A DNA stretch of 64,000 nucleotides. It comes from Olsenella profusa (GTDB taxonomy: Bacteria; Actinomycetota; Coriobacteriia; Coriobacteriales; Atopobiaceae). Each line of letters begins with the position of its first letter. The first letter of the stretch is position 1. A program made the translations under genes and the position numbers. Shown here piece by piece: positions 1-9,208 of this stretch. The DNA lies in contig NZ_JACSNQ010000008.1 of NCBI RefSeq assembly GCF_016900315.1, positions 22,330 through 86,329 on the forward strand. Direction: 5' to 3'. The notes beneath the pieces were generated by a model. It worked only from the letters and a program-made list of their open reading frames with translations, did no database searches and had not been told where the DNA came from.

Positions 1-900
1 GACGTAGTAGTCACCTAGACCGAACAGCTCCCGACCATTGATGCTCTCAAGCGCCTTTTCCCATAGACCCAATCTTCCGCTGGACATGGCGTTCGCATCG
101 GCACCCTCATATTTATCCAGAAAAAAGGCGTGCACAAAAAACTCTCGCCATTCCGAAGAGAAAATAAGCGTAAGAATTATTACGATGCATGCAAAAAGCA
201 GCAGCTTCTTCTTTCTTCGCAAAACCAGTAGAAATACGAAAGCGCAACAAATAGCGAGAAAGGCTGTCCGACACTGAATCAACAGGGAACATATCGACAG
301 GCTAAAACTGATTAGCAAATTGAATGCTTGCCAGCGTAACTGCTTTGACTCATCAAATGCGTTGACCAGAAGGATTATTGCCGCAACTCCAACGATTTGG
401 CCCAAGCTGTTTTTGCTCTCAAAGAGATACGTCATGCTCGATAGCCATTCAGAAAAACCGGGGAAATAGCTTACCAAGGCCCAACAAAGATATATGCAGG
501 AGGCCAAAACATAAGCTATCTGAATACTCGTCCAACCAGAATCCAGAGAGATCAAATTTCGGCAAAGTGTGCCAATCAGGTACATAAGCAGGCATTTCAA
601 GTAAAGCTGGAAAAAACCAGTTAAATAGCCAATTTCGCCAAATACCAGATAGCAACAAGAGCAATACACTGCAAGCAGGACCGCAATAAATACGGTCGCA
701 AAAGTCATGCCGGAAAACCTAATATCATTTCGCTGGTGTACACATAGATAAATTACAAGAACAATCCAAAGCGTCGTATAGGCAATAGAAAGACGTGAAT
801 CAATCTGAGCGATAACCGTCACAAAGGATCCTATTGCTACAGCAAGACATACTTTATTATCAGTTAATTTACAAGGGGTGACTCGCGTAAACGGCATCAT
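1..900 (-). CDS. Wzy/O-antigen-polymerase-like membrane protein, C-terminus cut by window edge
   Basis: Read on the minus strand from ATG ATG at 900/897, the frame is open to base 1 and gives at least 300 residues. The product is strongly hydrophobic, with about eight predicted membrane segments. It has a KNSLGQ motif near residue 165 and an SGRLGLWEKAL stretch near 275-285, features typical of the O-antigen ligase/polymerase superfamily. That family joins or polymerises lipid-linked repeat units at the outer face of the cytoplasmic membrane. It begins 2 bases after the preceding glycosyltransferase stop, so it belongs to the same operon. Base composition is AT-rich, unlike the rest of the window. 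Which linkage it makes cannot be told, and a ligase role is also possible. Confidence 0.72.
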   Translation of the reverse strand, partial: MMPFTRVTPCKLTDNKVCLAVAIGSFVTVIAQIDSRLSIAYTTLWIVLVIYLCVHQRNDIRFSGMTFATVFIAVLLAVYCSCCYLVFGEIGYLTGFFQLYLKCLLMYLIGTLCRNLISLDSGWTSIQIAYVLASCIYLCWALVSYFPGFSEWLSSMTYLFESKNSLGQIVGVAAIILLVNAFDESKQLRWQAFNLLISFSLSICSLLIQCRTAFLAICCAFVFLLVLRRKKKLLLFACIVIILTLIFSSEWREFFVHAFFLDKYEGADANAMSSGRLGLWEKALESINGRELFGLGDYYV

Positions 901-902
901 GT

Positions 903-2063
903 CTATTCAGCCAGTTCTATTGAGCGCTTTGCGATATCCGAATAAAGGAAAGATTTTGCCGCACATGACGCGTTATGTTTAATTTGAGACGCAAAACTAT
1001 CAGACGAAGAGACTCTCATAATTGCTCTGACAATCTCCTCAGCTCCACCGCTGTCAAGAAACATCACATTATCATTGATATTTACATGCTCGGTACCCGG
1101 CCAACGTTTCACAATGAGGGGCTTTCCCATCGCTGCAGCTTGCTCCCAGTAGACTGAATGCCTTCCCGGAAAACAGACAACATCTGCCGCAGCAAAATAG
1201 TCATAAGACTCAGAAGCATTGGCCCAAGATACATGAACCATCTTATCCGAATCAAACTTTTCGTCAAACTCCTCCTTCATCTCTGAAGCAATCGGTCCAA
1301 ACACTAACAGTTTTATGTGCTCGTCCATTAAGCGCACTGCATCCATAAGCTGAAGTGTTTGACGCTTTTCTGTATCTATTTTTCCACCAGTCACTACGAC
1401 AAAATCATCATCAGTAAATCTAAAACGATTACGGATTGATATACGAACTGGCGAATTGCTCGCACGCTCAACCTCATCGTCGTCAGCGCCCATCACGAGC
1501 AAGGCACATTTAGCGCGTGGTAAATCATAATTTTCTACAAGAAAATCAACACGAGCGGGGAGAACTCCCCAGAACATGCTTGTATAAGGTGCAACAAGCT
1601 TTGCACACCGTTTCCAAATTAAGCGGTGAAGAACATGCTTTGAAAGCCAATTACGTGCGCTGTTGCTATAGTCTGCATGATTGTCAACATAAACTTTAAT
1701 GCCAGGATGGTTCTCAAGATATGCAACCACAATATCTATATCAAGAAATTGACACCCATGGATGAAAAGAATATTAGGAGCCGCTTTTTCTAGAGCATCC
1801 GCGAGCCCAATAAACCGATTGAGTTTGCGATAAATCTGCATTGGTGATTTATACGCCAAACGCGTAACTGGTATATTATACTCATTCAAATAGCTAGTTG
1901 GTTTAGGTAGAATGATGTCAAGACCACCCTTGTCAAAGCTTAGCAGCGATGCAATAACTTCGACGTCATATCCTAGCCGCTTATGCCATTTAGGAAGCAT
2001 GTTCTCTTGATAAGTAAACCCATCGGGAAAAAAGCATGCTAGACAAAGATGCACAATTTTCAA
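903..2063 (-). CDS. Family 4-type glycosyltransferase (GT-B)
   Basis: 386 residues with the outline of a GT-B fold retaining glycosyltransferase. The N-terminus (MKIVHLCLACFFPDGFTYQ) resembles the acceptor half. The C-terminal half has an FGPIASEM segment and a DVVCFPGRHSVYWEQAAAMGKP donor-site region containing the usual Glu of this family. It likely adds one sugar to the lipid-linked repeat unit on the cytoplasmic side. The start codon is TTG at 2063, preceded by GAGGGG and overlapping the stop of the acetyltransferase gene by 4 bases (TTGA), which implies translational coupling. The gene is AT-rich. Sugar donor and linkage cannot be inferred. Confidence 0.8.
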   Translation of the reverse strand: MKIVHLCLACFFPDGFTYQENMLPKWHKRLGYDVEVIASLLSFDKGGLDIILPKPTSYLNEYNIPVTRLAYKSPMQIYRKLNRFIGLADALEKAAPNILFIHGCQFLDIDIVVAYLENHPGIKVYVDNHADYSNSARNWLSKHVLHRLIWKRCAKLVAPYTSMFWGVLPARVDFLVENYDLPRAKCALLVMGADDDEVERASNSPVRISIRNRFRFTDDDFVVVTGGKIDTEKRQTLQLMDAVRLMDEHIKLLVFGPIASEMKEEFDEKFDSDKMVHVSWANASESYDYFAAADVVCFPGRHSVYWEQAAAMGKPLIVKRWPGTEHVNINDNVMFLDSGGAEEIVRAIMRVSSSDSFASQIKHNASCAAKSFLYSDIAKRSIELAE

Positions 2064-2677
2064 AGTAGCCCCTCGCTTTCTAGCAAGGCCTTTGGGTTAG
2101 CGAACAACGCAGCATTCTCATATAGCCGATCATCATCCCAGTCCCACCATTTGAGTTTGAGCAAGCCATTCACTACATCATCGGAAAAACGTCTATGGAT
2201 CTCTTTAGCAGGCGCGCCCACAACAACCGCGTAAGGCCTCACATCATGAGTGACAACTGAGTGTGCACCTACAACGGCGCCGTCCCCTATACTGACGCCA
2301 CCTCTAATAAAGACACCTTCACCAATCCAGACATCATTTCCGATTACAACTCTTTCGGAATCTTCGAATTCAGCCTGTGCAAAATTCTTATTAAAGATAT
2401 TCTTGCCCGCCAGAAATATGGGCGAAGTTGATACTTGATGTACTGGATGTTCGCCTCCTCCAATCGCACAATAGCTCGCAATCGAACAAAAGCTGCCTAT
2501 GACGGTATTGCAGACAGAATTATTCGCACCCATATAACTATATTTTCCCAATGCAACCATTATGCAATTAGAGCCAGACCCTATCCGTCCTCGCCTGTCA
2601 ATTTCACAGTCTCGCAAAGCGGGTCGATATATATATTTAATCATTTTGTTAACTATTAGTCCAAGATTGAACTTCAC
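2060..2677 (-). CDS. Hexapeptide-repeat acyltransferase (XAT/CatB-like)
   Basis: 205 residues. It carries left-handed beta-helix hexapeptide repeats (for example VVIGNDVWIGEGVFIRGG and VSIGDGAVVGAHSVVTHDV). The motif GGGEHPVH near residue 73 supplies the histidine typical of xenobiotic/capsule acetyltransferases, and the VVGAPAKEIHRRF ending is characteristic of the family. It probably O-acetylates a sugar of the polysaccharide using acetyl-CoA. The start is GTG at 2677, with AGGGG about 10 bases upstream. An in-frame ATG at 2644 lacks a good ribosome site. It lies 12 bases after the GT2 stop and overlaps the next glycosyltransferase. AT-rich like its neighbours. Confidence 0.85.
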   Translation of the reverse strand: MKFNLGLIVNKMIKYIYRPALRDCEIDRRGRIGSGSNCIMVALGKYSYMGANNSVCNTVIGSFCSIASYCAIGGGEHPVHQVSTSPIFLAGKNIFNKNFAQAEFEDSERVVIGNDVWIGEGVFIRGGVSIGDGAVVGAHSVVTHDVRPYAVVVGAPAKEIHRRFSDDVVNGLLKLKWWDWDDDRLYENAALFANPKALLESEGLL

Positions 2678-2689
2678 TTTCGTGTGCCC

Positions 2690-3679
2690 CTATCTCCCAG
2701 ACAAAATATTTATTTTATTGATTACAAACCAGATAGGACGAATGCCAACGAGAAATAGTAACCAATTAGAGAGCGTTAGCTTGCCCCCTCCGCTTTCTGT
2801 ACGAACTCTAAGCAAGTCCCACTCTTTGGGATACGGCCAGAGTCCCATATTTCGAAGCATCTGAAATGGGCTGTCCTTAAATCCAGCGCGAAGGCGATAA
2901 TATATATATCCAGCCGTAGCACGAGCAGACCATTTTATAATTCGTTGACTTTCGTTTTGAAAAGTACCTTCATGTAAGATTTTCTGCAAGTTAGTAGCAA
3001 TTCTCAACATGCTTTCAGCGCATATGGAGAAATCTCTGGTAGCCATTGCCGAGCGCTGGCTTTGTCTATAAAAATAGCATCGATCTTCCACAACAAGGCA
3101 TCTCGGCCGATGAAGTCTTACACACTGTACGAAAAACGTATCTTCTTCGTACTTCAGCTCAGTATCAAAAGTCATATTTCCGAATTCAGCTGATGAAAAA
3201 ATGTATCTCCATACGCTTCCAGACAGAGTCATCTCATCTACATAATATTTCGATATATCCATCGGCTTAACATATTTAAATTCAAAGCCATTTTTAAAGT
3301 TGAACTGGGCAACTGTACAATGCAATTCGCGCATTAAATCACAGATGATTTTAAGCGAACCTGGGACAACTACATCATCAGCATCAACAAACTGGAAATA
3401 AGAACCAGTCACTTGACTTAATCCCAAGTTTCTTGCTGCTGATACTCCAGCATTAGCCTGATGAAATGTTCGAATATTTAGATGTACTTTTGACCATTTT
3501 CTTATAATTTCTACTGAGCTATCTGTTGAACCATCATCTATACAGAGAACCTCGAACTCATCGTCTTTGAACCCCTGCATAAAAATGCTTCGCAGACAAT
3601 CATCTAGATACTGATTTGCATTATATACAGGTATGATTATTGAGAGAACAGGCTTATTTATCATTTGGATTTTGCCCAT
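2690..3679 (-). CDS. GT2-family glycosyltransferase
   Basis: About 329 residues. The GT-A nucleotide-binding core is clear: SIIIPVYNANQYLDDCLRS near the N-terminus, LCIDDGSTDSS, and an FQFVDADDVV segment carrying the DxD metal site. It transfers a sugar from a nucleotide donor to the growing lipid-linked unit, probably inverting. The ATG at 3679 is preferred because AAGGAA sits 6 bases upstream. The frame can be extended to 3694, and another ATG lies at 3664. It overlaps the end of the upstream GT2 gene, which indicates tight coupling. AT-rich. The acceptor is unknown. Confidence 0.82.
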   Translation of the reverse strand: MGKIQMINKPVLSIIIPVYNANQYLDDCLRSIFMQGFKDDEFEVLCIDDGSTDSSVEIIRKWSKVHLNIRTFHQANAGVSAARNLGLSQVTGSYFQFVDADDVVVPGSLKIICDLMRELHCTVAQFNFKNGFEFKYVKPMDISKYYVDEMTLSGSVWRYIFSSAEFGNMTFDTELKYEEDTFFVQCVRLHRPRCLVVEDRCYFYRQSQRSAMATRDFSICAESMLRIATNLQKILHEGTFQNESQRIIKWSARATAGYIYYRLRAGFKDSPFQMLRNMGLWPYPKEWDLLRVRTESGGGKLTLSNWLLFLVGIRPIWFVINKINILSGR

Positions 3680-4520
3680 TGAGTTCCTTTTCATAAATTT
3701 TTGCGTCTACGAGAAACCGATACCAATAGGCTTGGAGAAACGCATACATCTTGCCAGGTTTGCCATCCAGAAAACCAAAACGGAAGTAATAGCGATAAAT
3801 GAAATATAGGTGAGCCCGCAAAAACAATGGCAGCTTGTAATACAGGTTATCTCTTAGGGATTTCGTCCTCTCAGCTTCCCCGTAGAGAGTCGCGAGCTCA
3901 GGATTGTTTTCACGCACGTAAAAATAATCAGTGACTTCTCGCGTTGAATAATTATTGTGCTTAATCGTCCAGCTTGAAAGATCCTTGAAATCATAGTGAA
4001 GGCAATCATGCTCTAAATTGACAGATCGTCCTTCTGATAAGACTATATGCTCACCCATGGCCCGATCTTCATAGCGACCAAAACCATTCTTAAAAATTGT
4101 CAAGTTATAAAAGGGATAGACACCTCCATGAGTGAGAAAACGGCCCATAAAAAATATCTTAAACTTCATGACTAGACCGTTAACATTATCCTCAGCGTGC
4201 TCTTCGCAAGCTTGTTCGATTTCGCAAGCAAGCTCAGGGGTTACTACTTCATCAGCATCAATACGGTATATCCATTTTGTATCAATGGGAATATTGTCTA
4301 TTGCCCAGTTGAACTGCGCGGCATAGTGAATCCACTCGTGCTCATAAACCTCAGCGCCGTAAGAAAGAGCAATTTCCTTCGAAGAGTCAGTGCTGCCCGA
4401 ATCAACAACCACGATGCGCTTCACAAGGCCTTTTATCGAATCAAGGCAGTTTGGCAGATTCTTTTCCTCATTTTTGACTAGCACTATTGCTGTCATGTCG
4501 CAGGGTGTCTTTATATCCAT
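3654..4520 (-). CDS. GT2-family glycosyltransferase, WaaE/KdtX-like
   Basis: About 288 residues. It starts TAIVLVKNEEKNLPNCLDSI, followed by VVVDSGSTDSSKEIA and a YRIDADEVV segment, the pattern of the WaaE/KdtX subgroup of GT2 transferases that act on surface polysaccharides. The C-terminal half (LRAHLYFIYRYYFRFGFLDGKPG) matches the usual amphipathic end of that group. The ATG at 4520 is chosen because GGAGGAAAG lies about 10 bases upstream and the codon shares one base with the previous stop (TAATG). A GTG at 4538 in frame is less likely. This is the first gene on the AT-rich side of the composition break. Confidence 0.82.
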   Translation of the reverse strand: MDIKTPCDMTAIVLVKNEEKNLPNCLDSIKGLVKRIVVVDSGSTDSSKEIALSYGAEVYEHEWIHYAAQFNWAIDNIPIDTKWIYRIDADEVVTPELACEIEQACEEHAEDNVNGLVMKFKIFFMGRFLTHGGVYPFYNLTIFKNGFGRYEDRAMGEHIVLSEGRSVNLEHDCLHYDFKDLSSWTIKHNNYSTREVTDYFYVRENNPELATLYGEAERTKSLRDNLYYKLPLFLRAHLYFIYRYYFRFGFLDGKPGKMYAFLQAYWYRFLVDAKIYEKELNGQNPNDK

Positions 4521-5704
4521 TAGAAAGCTTTCCTCCACACCATTTTGTCCACGATGCCGGTGTAAGACTGGACGATCTTCACGACCTTAGTTGAGACGGT
4601 CTCGCCAGCATAGTCCGGTACGGGCGCCTCTGGATGACTTCCCTCCTCCTCGAGTGCCACAGCGGTGCGCACCGCCTGCAGAAGCCCCCTCTCGGTAATT
4701 CCCGCGAGGGTGAAGCACCCCTTCTCGAGCGCCTCAGGGCGCTCAGTAGAGGTTCGGATGCACACCGCAGGGAACGGGCGTCCCACGCTGGCGAAGAAGC
4801 TCGACTCTTCGGGCAGGGTGCCGGAGTCCGAAACCACGCAGAATGCGTTCATCTGCAGGCAGTTGTAGTCGTGGAAGCCCATGGGTTCGTGCATGCGCAC
4901 GCGCGGGTCGAGCTTGAAGCCGGTCTCCTCGAGGCGCTTCCTGGAGCGCGGGTGGCAGCTGTAGAGTATCGGCATGTCGTAGGCCTTCGCGAGCGCGTTG
5001 ATCGCGGAGAAGAGGGACTCGAAGTTCGCCTTAGTGTCGATGTTCTCCTCGCGGTGGGCGGAGAGAAGCATGTAGCGCTTGGGCTCGAGGCCCAGCTCGT
5101 CGAGGACGTTCGACGCCTCGATCTTCCCGAGGTTCCTGTGAAGGACCTCGGCCATGGGGCTTCCCGTGACGAACGTGCGCTCAGGTGCGCAACCCGTGTC
5201 CTTCAGATAGCGGCGCGCGTGCTCGGAGTAGGCCAGGTTCACGTCCGATATCACGTCCACGATGCGGCGGTTCGTCTCCTCGGGCAGGCACTCGTCCTTG
5301 CAGCGGTTGCCCGCCTCCATGTGGAAGATGGGGATGTGAAGCCTCTTCGCGGGGATGGCGGAAAGGCAGGAGTTAGTATCCCCTAGGATCAGCAGCGCGT
5401 CGGGTTTAACATGCACCATGAGCTTGTAGGAGCGGTCGATGATGTTGCCGATGCTCTCGCCGAGGTCGCCGCCCGCGCAGTCAAGGTAGACGTCGGGGTC
5501 ATCGAGTTCGAGGTCGCGGAAGAAGATGCCGTTCAGGGTGTAGTCGTAGTTCTGACCCGTGTGTGCCAACAGGCAGTCGAAGTGCCGCCTGCACTTCTTG
5601 ATGACCTCTGAGAGGCGGATGACCTCGGGGCGAGTGCCCACGATGATGAGGAGCTTCAGGCGGCCGTCGCCCTTGAAGGAGACATCCGAGTAGTCGATGG
5701 GCAT
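4520..5704 (-). CDS. capG: UDP-GlcNAc 2-epimerase-family enzyme, last step to UDP-L-FucNAc (CapG/FnlC)
   Basis: 394 residues of the WecB/CapG family of non-hydrolysing 2-epimerases. Motifs are IIVGTRPEVIRLSEVIKK at the start, HTGQNYD, HMEAGNRCKDECLPEETNRR, and SDSGTLPEESSFF in the UDP-binding half. With capF and capE just upstream it completes the three-gene set known from Staphylococcus CapE-F-G and E. coli FnlA-B-C, which makes UDP-N-acetyl-L-fucosamine from UDP-GlcNAc. In that scheme CapG performs the final C2 epimerisation. GAGGAGG precedes the ATG, which starts one base past the capF stop. The gene is GC-rich, unlike the next genes downstream. Confidence 0.9.
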   Translation of the reverse strand: MPIDYSDVSFKGDGRLKLLIIVGTRPEVIRLSEVIKKCRRHFDCLLAHTGQNYDYTLNGIFFRDLELDDPDVYLDCAGGDLGESIGNIIDRSYKLMVHVKPDALLILGDTNSCLSAIPAKRLHIPIFHMEAGNRCKDECLPEETNRRIVDVISDVNLAYSEHARRYLKDTGCAPERTFVTGSPMAEVLHRNLGKIEASNVLDELGLEPKRYMLLSAHREENIDTKANFESLFSAINALAKAYDMPILYSCHPRSRKRLEETGFKLDPRVRMHEPMGFHDYNCLQMNAFCVVSDSGTLPEESSFFASVGRPFPAVCIRTSTERPEALEKGCFTLAGITERGLLQAVRTAVALEEEGSHPEAPVPDYAGETVSTKVVKIVQSYTGIVDKMVWRKAF

Positions 5705-5705
5705 G

Positions 5706-6929
5706 CTATACCTCCTCGTAATAGGTGTCGGGTGCCTCGGGGTCGAACGGCTCGTTGGCCCACATGACGGTCACGAGGTCGTCTGTCTCGGAGAGGTTCG
5801 TGATGGAGTGCGTCATGCCGGGCGCCATGTCTACGACGACCGGCTCCGCGCCGGAGACGCGGTACTCCTCCACCGGGTACGGCTCGCCCTCGGCGTCCGT
5901 CCCGATGCGGCGCAGGCGGATGAGCGCCTCGCCCGACACCACAAGGAAGCGCTCCCACTTGGACTGGTGCCAGTGGTTGCCTTTGGTGATCCCGGGCTTG
6001 GAAACATTGACGGAGACCTGCCCCCTGTCAGGGGTGCGCAGGAACTCCGTGAAGGAGCCGCGTTCGTCCACGTTCGCATGAAGCGGATAGGCGAGGCATC
6101 CCCCATCGTAATAGCTCTCGAAGGTGCTCCAGAGCTTCTTTGAGAGGGAGCCCTCCGTCAGATCGGGCACGGAGAGGTCCTCACGGCTCTGCCGGAACGA
6201 TTCGAGCATGGAGACGATCTCCCCAAGCGTCGCACGGTCAGTCGGACCAGCGTGGCAGAACTCCCCCTCAGGGTCGAGCACGGCTCGAACTCCGTCATAG
6301 CGGCAGCGGGTAATGTTGCTGATCAGTGCCTCGAGCATAGCGTCGACGAGGTCGCCCACCCAGAGGAGCTCGAGTTCCGTGGATGGGTCGTCCACGTGGA
6401 ACGGCCTGCCATTCGATATAGCGTCGCAGAACGTGGCGACAGCCGAGTTGTAGCGCGGGCGGCACCACTTGCCGTAGAGGTTCGGGAACCGGTAGACCAG
6501 GACCGGGGCCCCGGTGCGCTCGGAGTACTCCCGGAATAGTTTTTCTCCCGCGAGCTTGGACTCGCCATAGGGGGAGTTGGCATAGCGGCCCTCGAGCGTC
6601 GCCTGGACCGAGCTCGAGAGCATGACCGGGCAGCGGTTGCCGTGGTGCTCCAGCAGGCCCAACAGCTCCGAGGCGAACCCGAAGTTGCCCCGCATGAAGT
6701 CCGCGGGGTCCTCCGGGCGGTTCACGCCCGCCAGGTTGAAGACGAAGTCGGCCTCGGAACAGTAGAGCGAGAGCTCCTCGCGGGAGCCGTCACGGTCGTA
6801 CTCGAAGACCGTGAGGGGCAGCAGGGACTGGTAGCGCAGGCGGCGGTCCTTGCCGTCGCGGACGTTCTTGAGCGCCTCGCAGAGGTTCCTGCCCACGAAC
6901 CCCTTGGCGCCGGTGACGAGAACCTTCAC
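5706..6929 (-). CDS. capF: Bifunctional SDR reductase/cupin, UDP-L-FucNAc pathway (CapF/FnlB)
   Basis: 407 residues in two parts. The N-terminal extended-SDR reductase has VTGAKGFVGRNLCE at residues 5-18 and a YGESKLAGEK catalytic YxxxK. The C-terminal cupin starts about residue 290, with RGSFTEFLRT, KGNHWHQSKWERF (metal-binding histidines) and PGMTHSITN. This fusion is specific to CapF/FnlB, in which the cupin epimerises C3 and the SDR domain reduces C4 with NADPH. The start is GTG at 6929, sharing a base with the capE stop (TAGTG). The gene lies between capE and capG, as in other FucNAc operons. No odd residues noticed. Confidence 0.9.
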   Translation of the reverse strand: MKVLVTGAKGFVGRNLCEALKNVRDGKDRRLRYQSLLPLTVFEYDRDGSREELSLYCSEADFVFNLAGVNRPEDPADFMRGNFGFASELLGLLEHHGNRCPVMLSSSVQATLEGRYANSPYGESKLAGEKLFREYSERTGAPVLVYRFPNLYGKWCRPRYNSAVATFCDAISNGRPFHVDDPSTELELLWVGDLVDAMLEALISNITRCRYDGVRAVLDPEGEFCHAGPTDRATLGEIVSMLESFRQSREDLSVPDLTEGSLSKKLWSTFESYYDGGCLAYPLHANVDERGSFTEFLRTPDRGQVSVNVSKPGITKGNHWHQSKWERFLVVSGEALIRLRRIGTDAEGEPYPVEEYRVSGAEPVVVDMAPGMTHSITNLSETDDLVTVMWANEPFDPEAPDTYYEEV

Positions 6930-7987
6930 TACTGCACCGCCTCGTTCTCGCGGCCCTCGAGGGCGAGCCGCACGTACTCGGCGGTCTTGATCTTCTCGAT
7001 GGTTTCCTCGACGTTGAGTCTGCGCGTGTTGTGGCTCGTGTAGGGCTCATCCGCTTGAGTCTTGACCTCGCCCTCCACGACGAACTGATCGTAGTTGAGA
7101 TCGCGCGAGTCGCATCTCACGCGGAAGTACTCGCCCATGTCCTCGGCACGGAGCCTCTCCTCTCGGGTCATGAGGGTCTCGTAAAGCTTCTCGCCATGAC
7201 GCGTGCCGATAATCTGGGTGCCCGTGTGGCCGAACACCTCCTGGACCGCCTCGGCGAGGTCACCGATGGTGGATGCCGGCGCCTTCTGGATGAAGAGGTC
7301 GCCCGGCTCCGCGTGCTCGAAGGCGAACTGCACGAGGTCCACCGCTTCATCGAGGTTCATGAGGAAGCGGGTCATGTGAGGGTCGGTCACCGTGAGAGGC
7401 TCTCCCTTGCGGATGCGGTCGATGAAGAGCGGGATCACGCTGCCGCGAGAGCACATGACGTTGCCATAGCGGGTGCAGCAGATGGTGGTGCGTCCGGCGC
7501 CGTTGCGAGCGTTGGCGTAGATGATGGACTCCATCATGGCCTTGGACTTGCCCATGGCGTTGATGGGGTAAGCGGCCTTGTCCGTGGAGAGACAGACCAC
7601 GCGGTCCACGCCCTCGTCGATGGCGGCGTGGAGCACGTTGTCGGTGCCGATGACGTTGGTGCGCACCGCCTCCATGGGAAAGAACTCGCAAGAGGGAACC
7701 TGTTTGAGCGCGGCCGCGTGGAAGATGTAGTCCACGCCGTGCATGGCGTCGCGCACGCTCTGGGCGTTGCGCACATCGCCGATGAAGAAGCGGACCTTGT
7801 GCGCCTCTTCTGGATAGCGCTCCTGGAGCATGTGGCGCATGTCATCCTGTTTCTTCTCGTCACGCGAGAAGATGCGGATCTCACCGATGTCACTCTTCAG
7901 AAAGTGCTTGAGCACGGTATTGCCAAAACTGCCCGTACCACCCGTAATCATGAGGGTCTTGCCGGAAAAGGCAGAGAAATCAGCCAT
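6929..7987 (-). CDS. capE: UDP-GlcNAc 4,6-dehydratase (5-inverting), CapE/FnlA
   Basis: 352 residues, an extended SDR that starts UDP-L-FucNAc synthesis by dehydrating and C5-epimerising UDP-GlcNAc. The NAD(P)-binding loop GGTGSFG is at residues 16-22. The active site reads STDKAAYPINAMGKSK, so the usual SDR tyrosine of YxxxK is replaced by Met145 with Lys149, as is typical of CapE enzymes. A GGAGG ribosome site lies about 9 bases before the ATG, inside the end of the upstream glycosyltransferase gene, whose stop directly abuts the ATG. The order capE-capF-capG matches the reaction order. Confidence 0.92.
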   Translation of the reverse strand: MADFSAFSGKTLMITGGTGSFGNTVLKHFLKSDIGEIRIFSRDEKKQDDMRHMLQERYPEEAHKVRFFIGDVRNAQSVRDAMHGVDYIFHAAALKQVPSCEFFPMEAVRTNVIGTDNVLHAAIDEGVDRVVCLSTDKAAYPINAMGKSKAMMESIIYANARNGAGRTTICCTRYGNVMCSRGSVIPLFIDRIRKGEPLTVTDPHMTRFLMNLDEAVDLVQFAFEHAEPGDLFIQKAPASTIGDLAEAVQEVFGHTGTQIIGTRHGEKLYETLMTREERLRAEDMGEYFRVRCDSRDLNYDQFVVEGEVKTQADEPYTSHNTRRLNVEETIEKIKTAEYVRLALEGRENEAVQ

Positions 7988-9208
7988 TTAGTTAACCTCC
8001 GCAAGTTGTGAGAGAAGGCTTTCCAGCCTCTCGAAGAACCGTTCTTTGGTGAAGCGCTTCTGGTAATAGGAGCGAGAGGCTGCCCCCATACGCTCGCGAG
8101 AATCGACCGGCAGAGCCGCAAACTGACGCACGATCTCCGCCAGCCCCCAAGCGTCTGCAGTCCCACACGTGAGACCACACCCGGCCTCGTCTATGACGCG
8201 CTTTGTCTCACCAGACAGCGCAGCAAGTATGGGCTTGCCCGCGGCGAGATAGGTCGTTGCCTTTCTGGGAAGGGTATAGGTTGCCATCGGGCTGTCCTCA
8301 AACGTGACGAGCATGGCATCCGAGGCGGAATAGTACGCAGGCATGTCCTCGAGTGGCCTTCGACCATGAAACGTAACGCTTCGAACGCCGAGCTCATCCG
8401 CGCGGGCTTCGCAGCTTGCCAACTGCGAGCCGGACCCGACAACGTGAAACGCAACCTCTGGCTCATCCACAAGCAGGGCGGCAGCTTCGACAATGGTTAT
8501 GACCGACTGAGCCTGACCAACGTTTCCCGCAAAAGTGAGGTTGATCTTTGATGGGTCATAGCCCTCAGGAACCGGGAGCCCTTCAGTCGTAGAAAACGAG
8601 TCCTCGGCAAACTGGGGGAGATAGGCGGAGTCCTCACGCACGATACCAAGTTCGTTGCGGAAGTACTCATCGAACAGAGGCGATGTGACCGCAATGCGGT
8701 CAGCCTGACGATAGATTCGCTTAGAGACGGCCGTCATCCACTTATACGGGAGAGAGTCATCGGAAAACCCGCCGGCCGTCAAACTCACCGGCCACAGGTC
8801 AAAGCAATAGAGCAGCATCTTCTTGTGGTGCTGGCGCGCATAGACAAGCCCGGGGTCGACTTGCATGACCGGTGAGAACTGATAGCCCAGCACGACGTCA
8901 AAGTCGTCCTTGAGCTTTCCCGCCAGCTTGTTGGCGTTGTACCAGAAGGAGAGGTAGTTCAGCACTCTGTTCTTTGCCCCGGAAAGACGGGGGTGCAGCT
9001 TTACGCGCAGAACGCGTACGCCGTTTATCAGCTGATCCCAACGCGCAGGGTCTCGCCAGTCCCTAGGAATGTCGTTATCGGGCATACCCGTGTTTGGCAG
9101 GGCGGTAATGACTGTCACCCCATGGCCACGCCTAGCCAACTCCTCGCAAACCTCGCTGGTATTGAAGGGCTCTGGCCAATAATGCTGGCACACGACGAGG
9201 ACGCGCAT
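7988..9208 (-). CDS. WbuB-like glycosyltransferase (probable L-fucosaminyl transferase)
   Basis: 406 residues, GT-B fold, GT4-like. The N-terminus VLVVCQHYWPEPFNTSEV with VTVITALPNTG is very close to the WbuB group. The donor half shows NLTFAGNVGQAQSVITIVEA and the PLPRKATTYLAAGKP segment in which related enzymes bind the nucleotide. In E. coli, WbuB sits beside fnl genes and is assigned L-FucNAc transfer. Here the gene directly precedes capE-F-G, so the same donor is a sensible inference. ATG at 9208 shares one base with the previous stop. An acceptor made by the neighbouring priming transferase is likely. Confidence 0.85.
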   Translation of the reverse strand: MRVLVVCQHYWPEPFNTSEVCEELARRGHGVTVITALPNTGMPDNDIPRDWRDPARWDQLINGVRVLRVKLHPRLSGAKNRVLNYLSFWYNANKLAGKLKDDFDVVLGYQFSPVMQVDPGLVYARQHHKKMLLYCFDLWPVSLTAGGFSDDSLPYKWMTAVSKRIYRQADRIAVTSPLFDEYFRNELGIVREDSAYLPQFAEDSFSTTEGLPVPEGYDPSKINLTFAGNVGQAQSVITIVEAAALLVDEPEVAFHVVGSGSQLASCEARADELGVRSVTFHGRRPLEDMPAYYSASDAMLVTFEDSPMATYTLPRKATTYLAAGKPILAALSGETKRVIDEAGCGLTCGTADAWGLAEIVRQFAALPVDSRERMGAASRSYYQKRFTKERFFERLESLLSQLAEVN

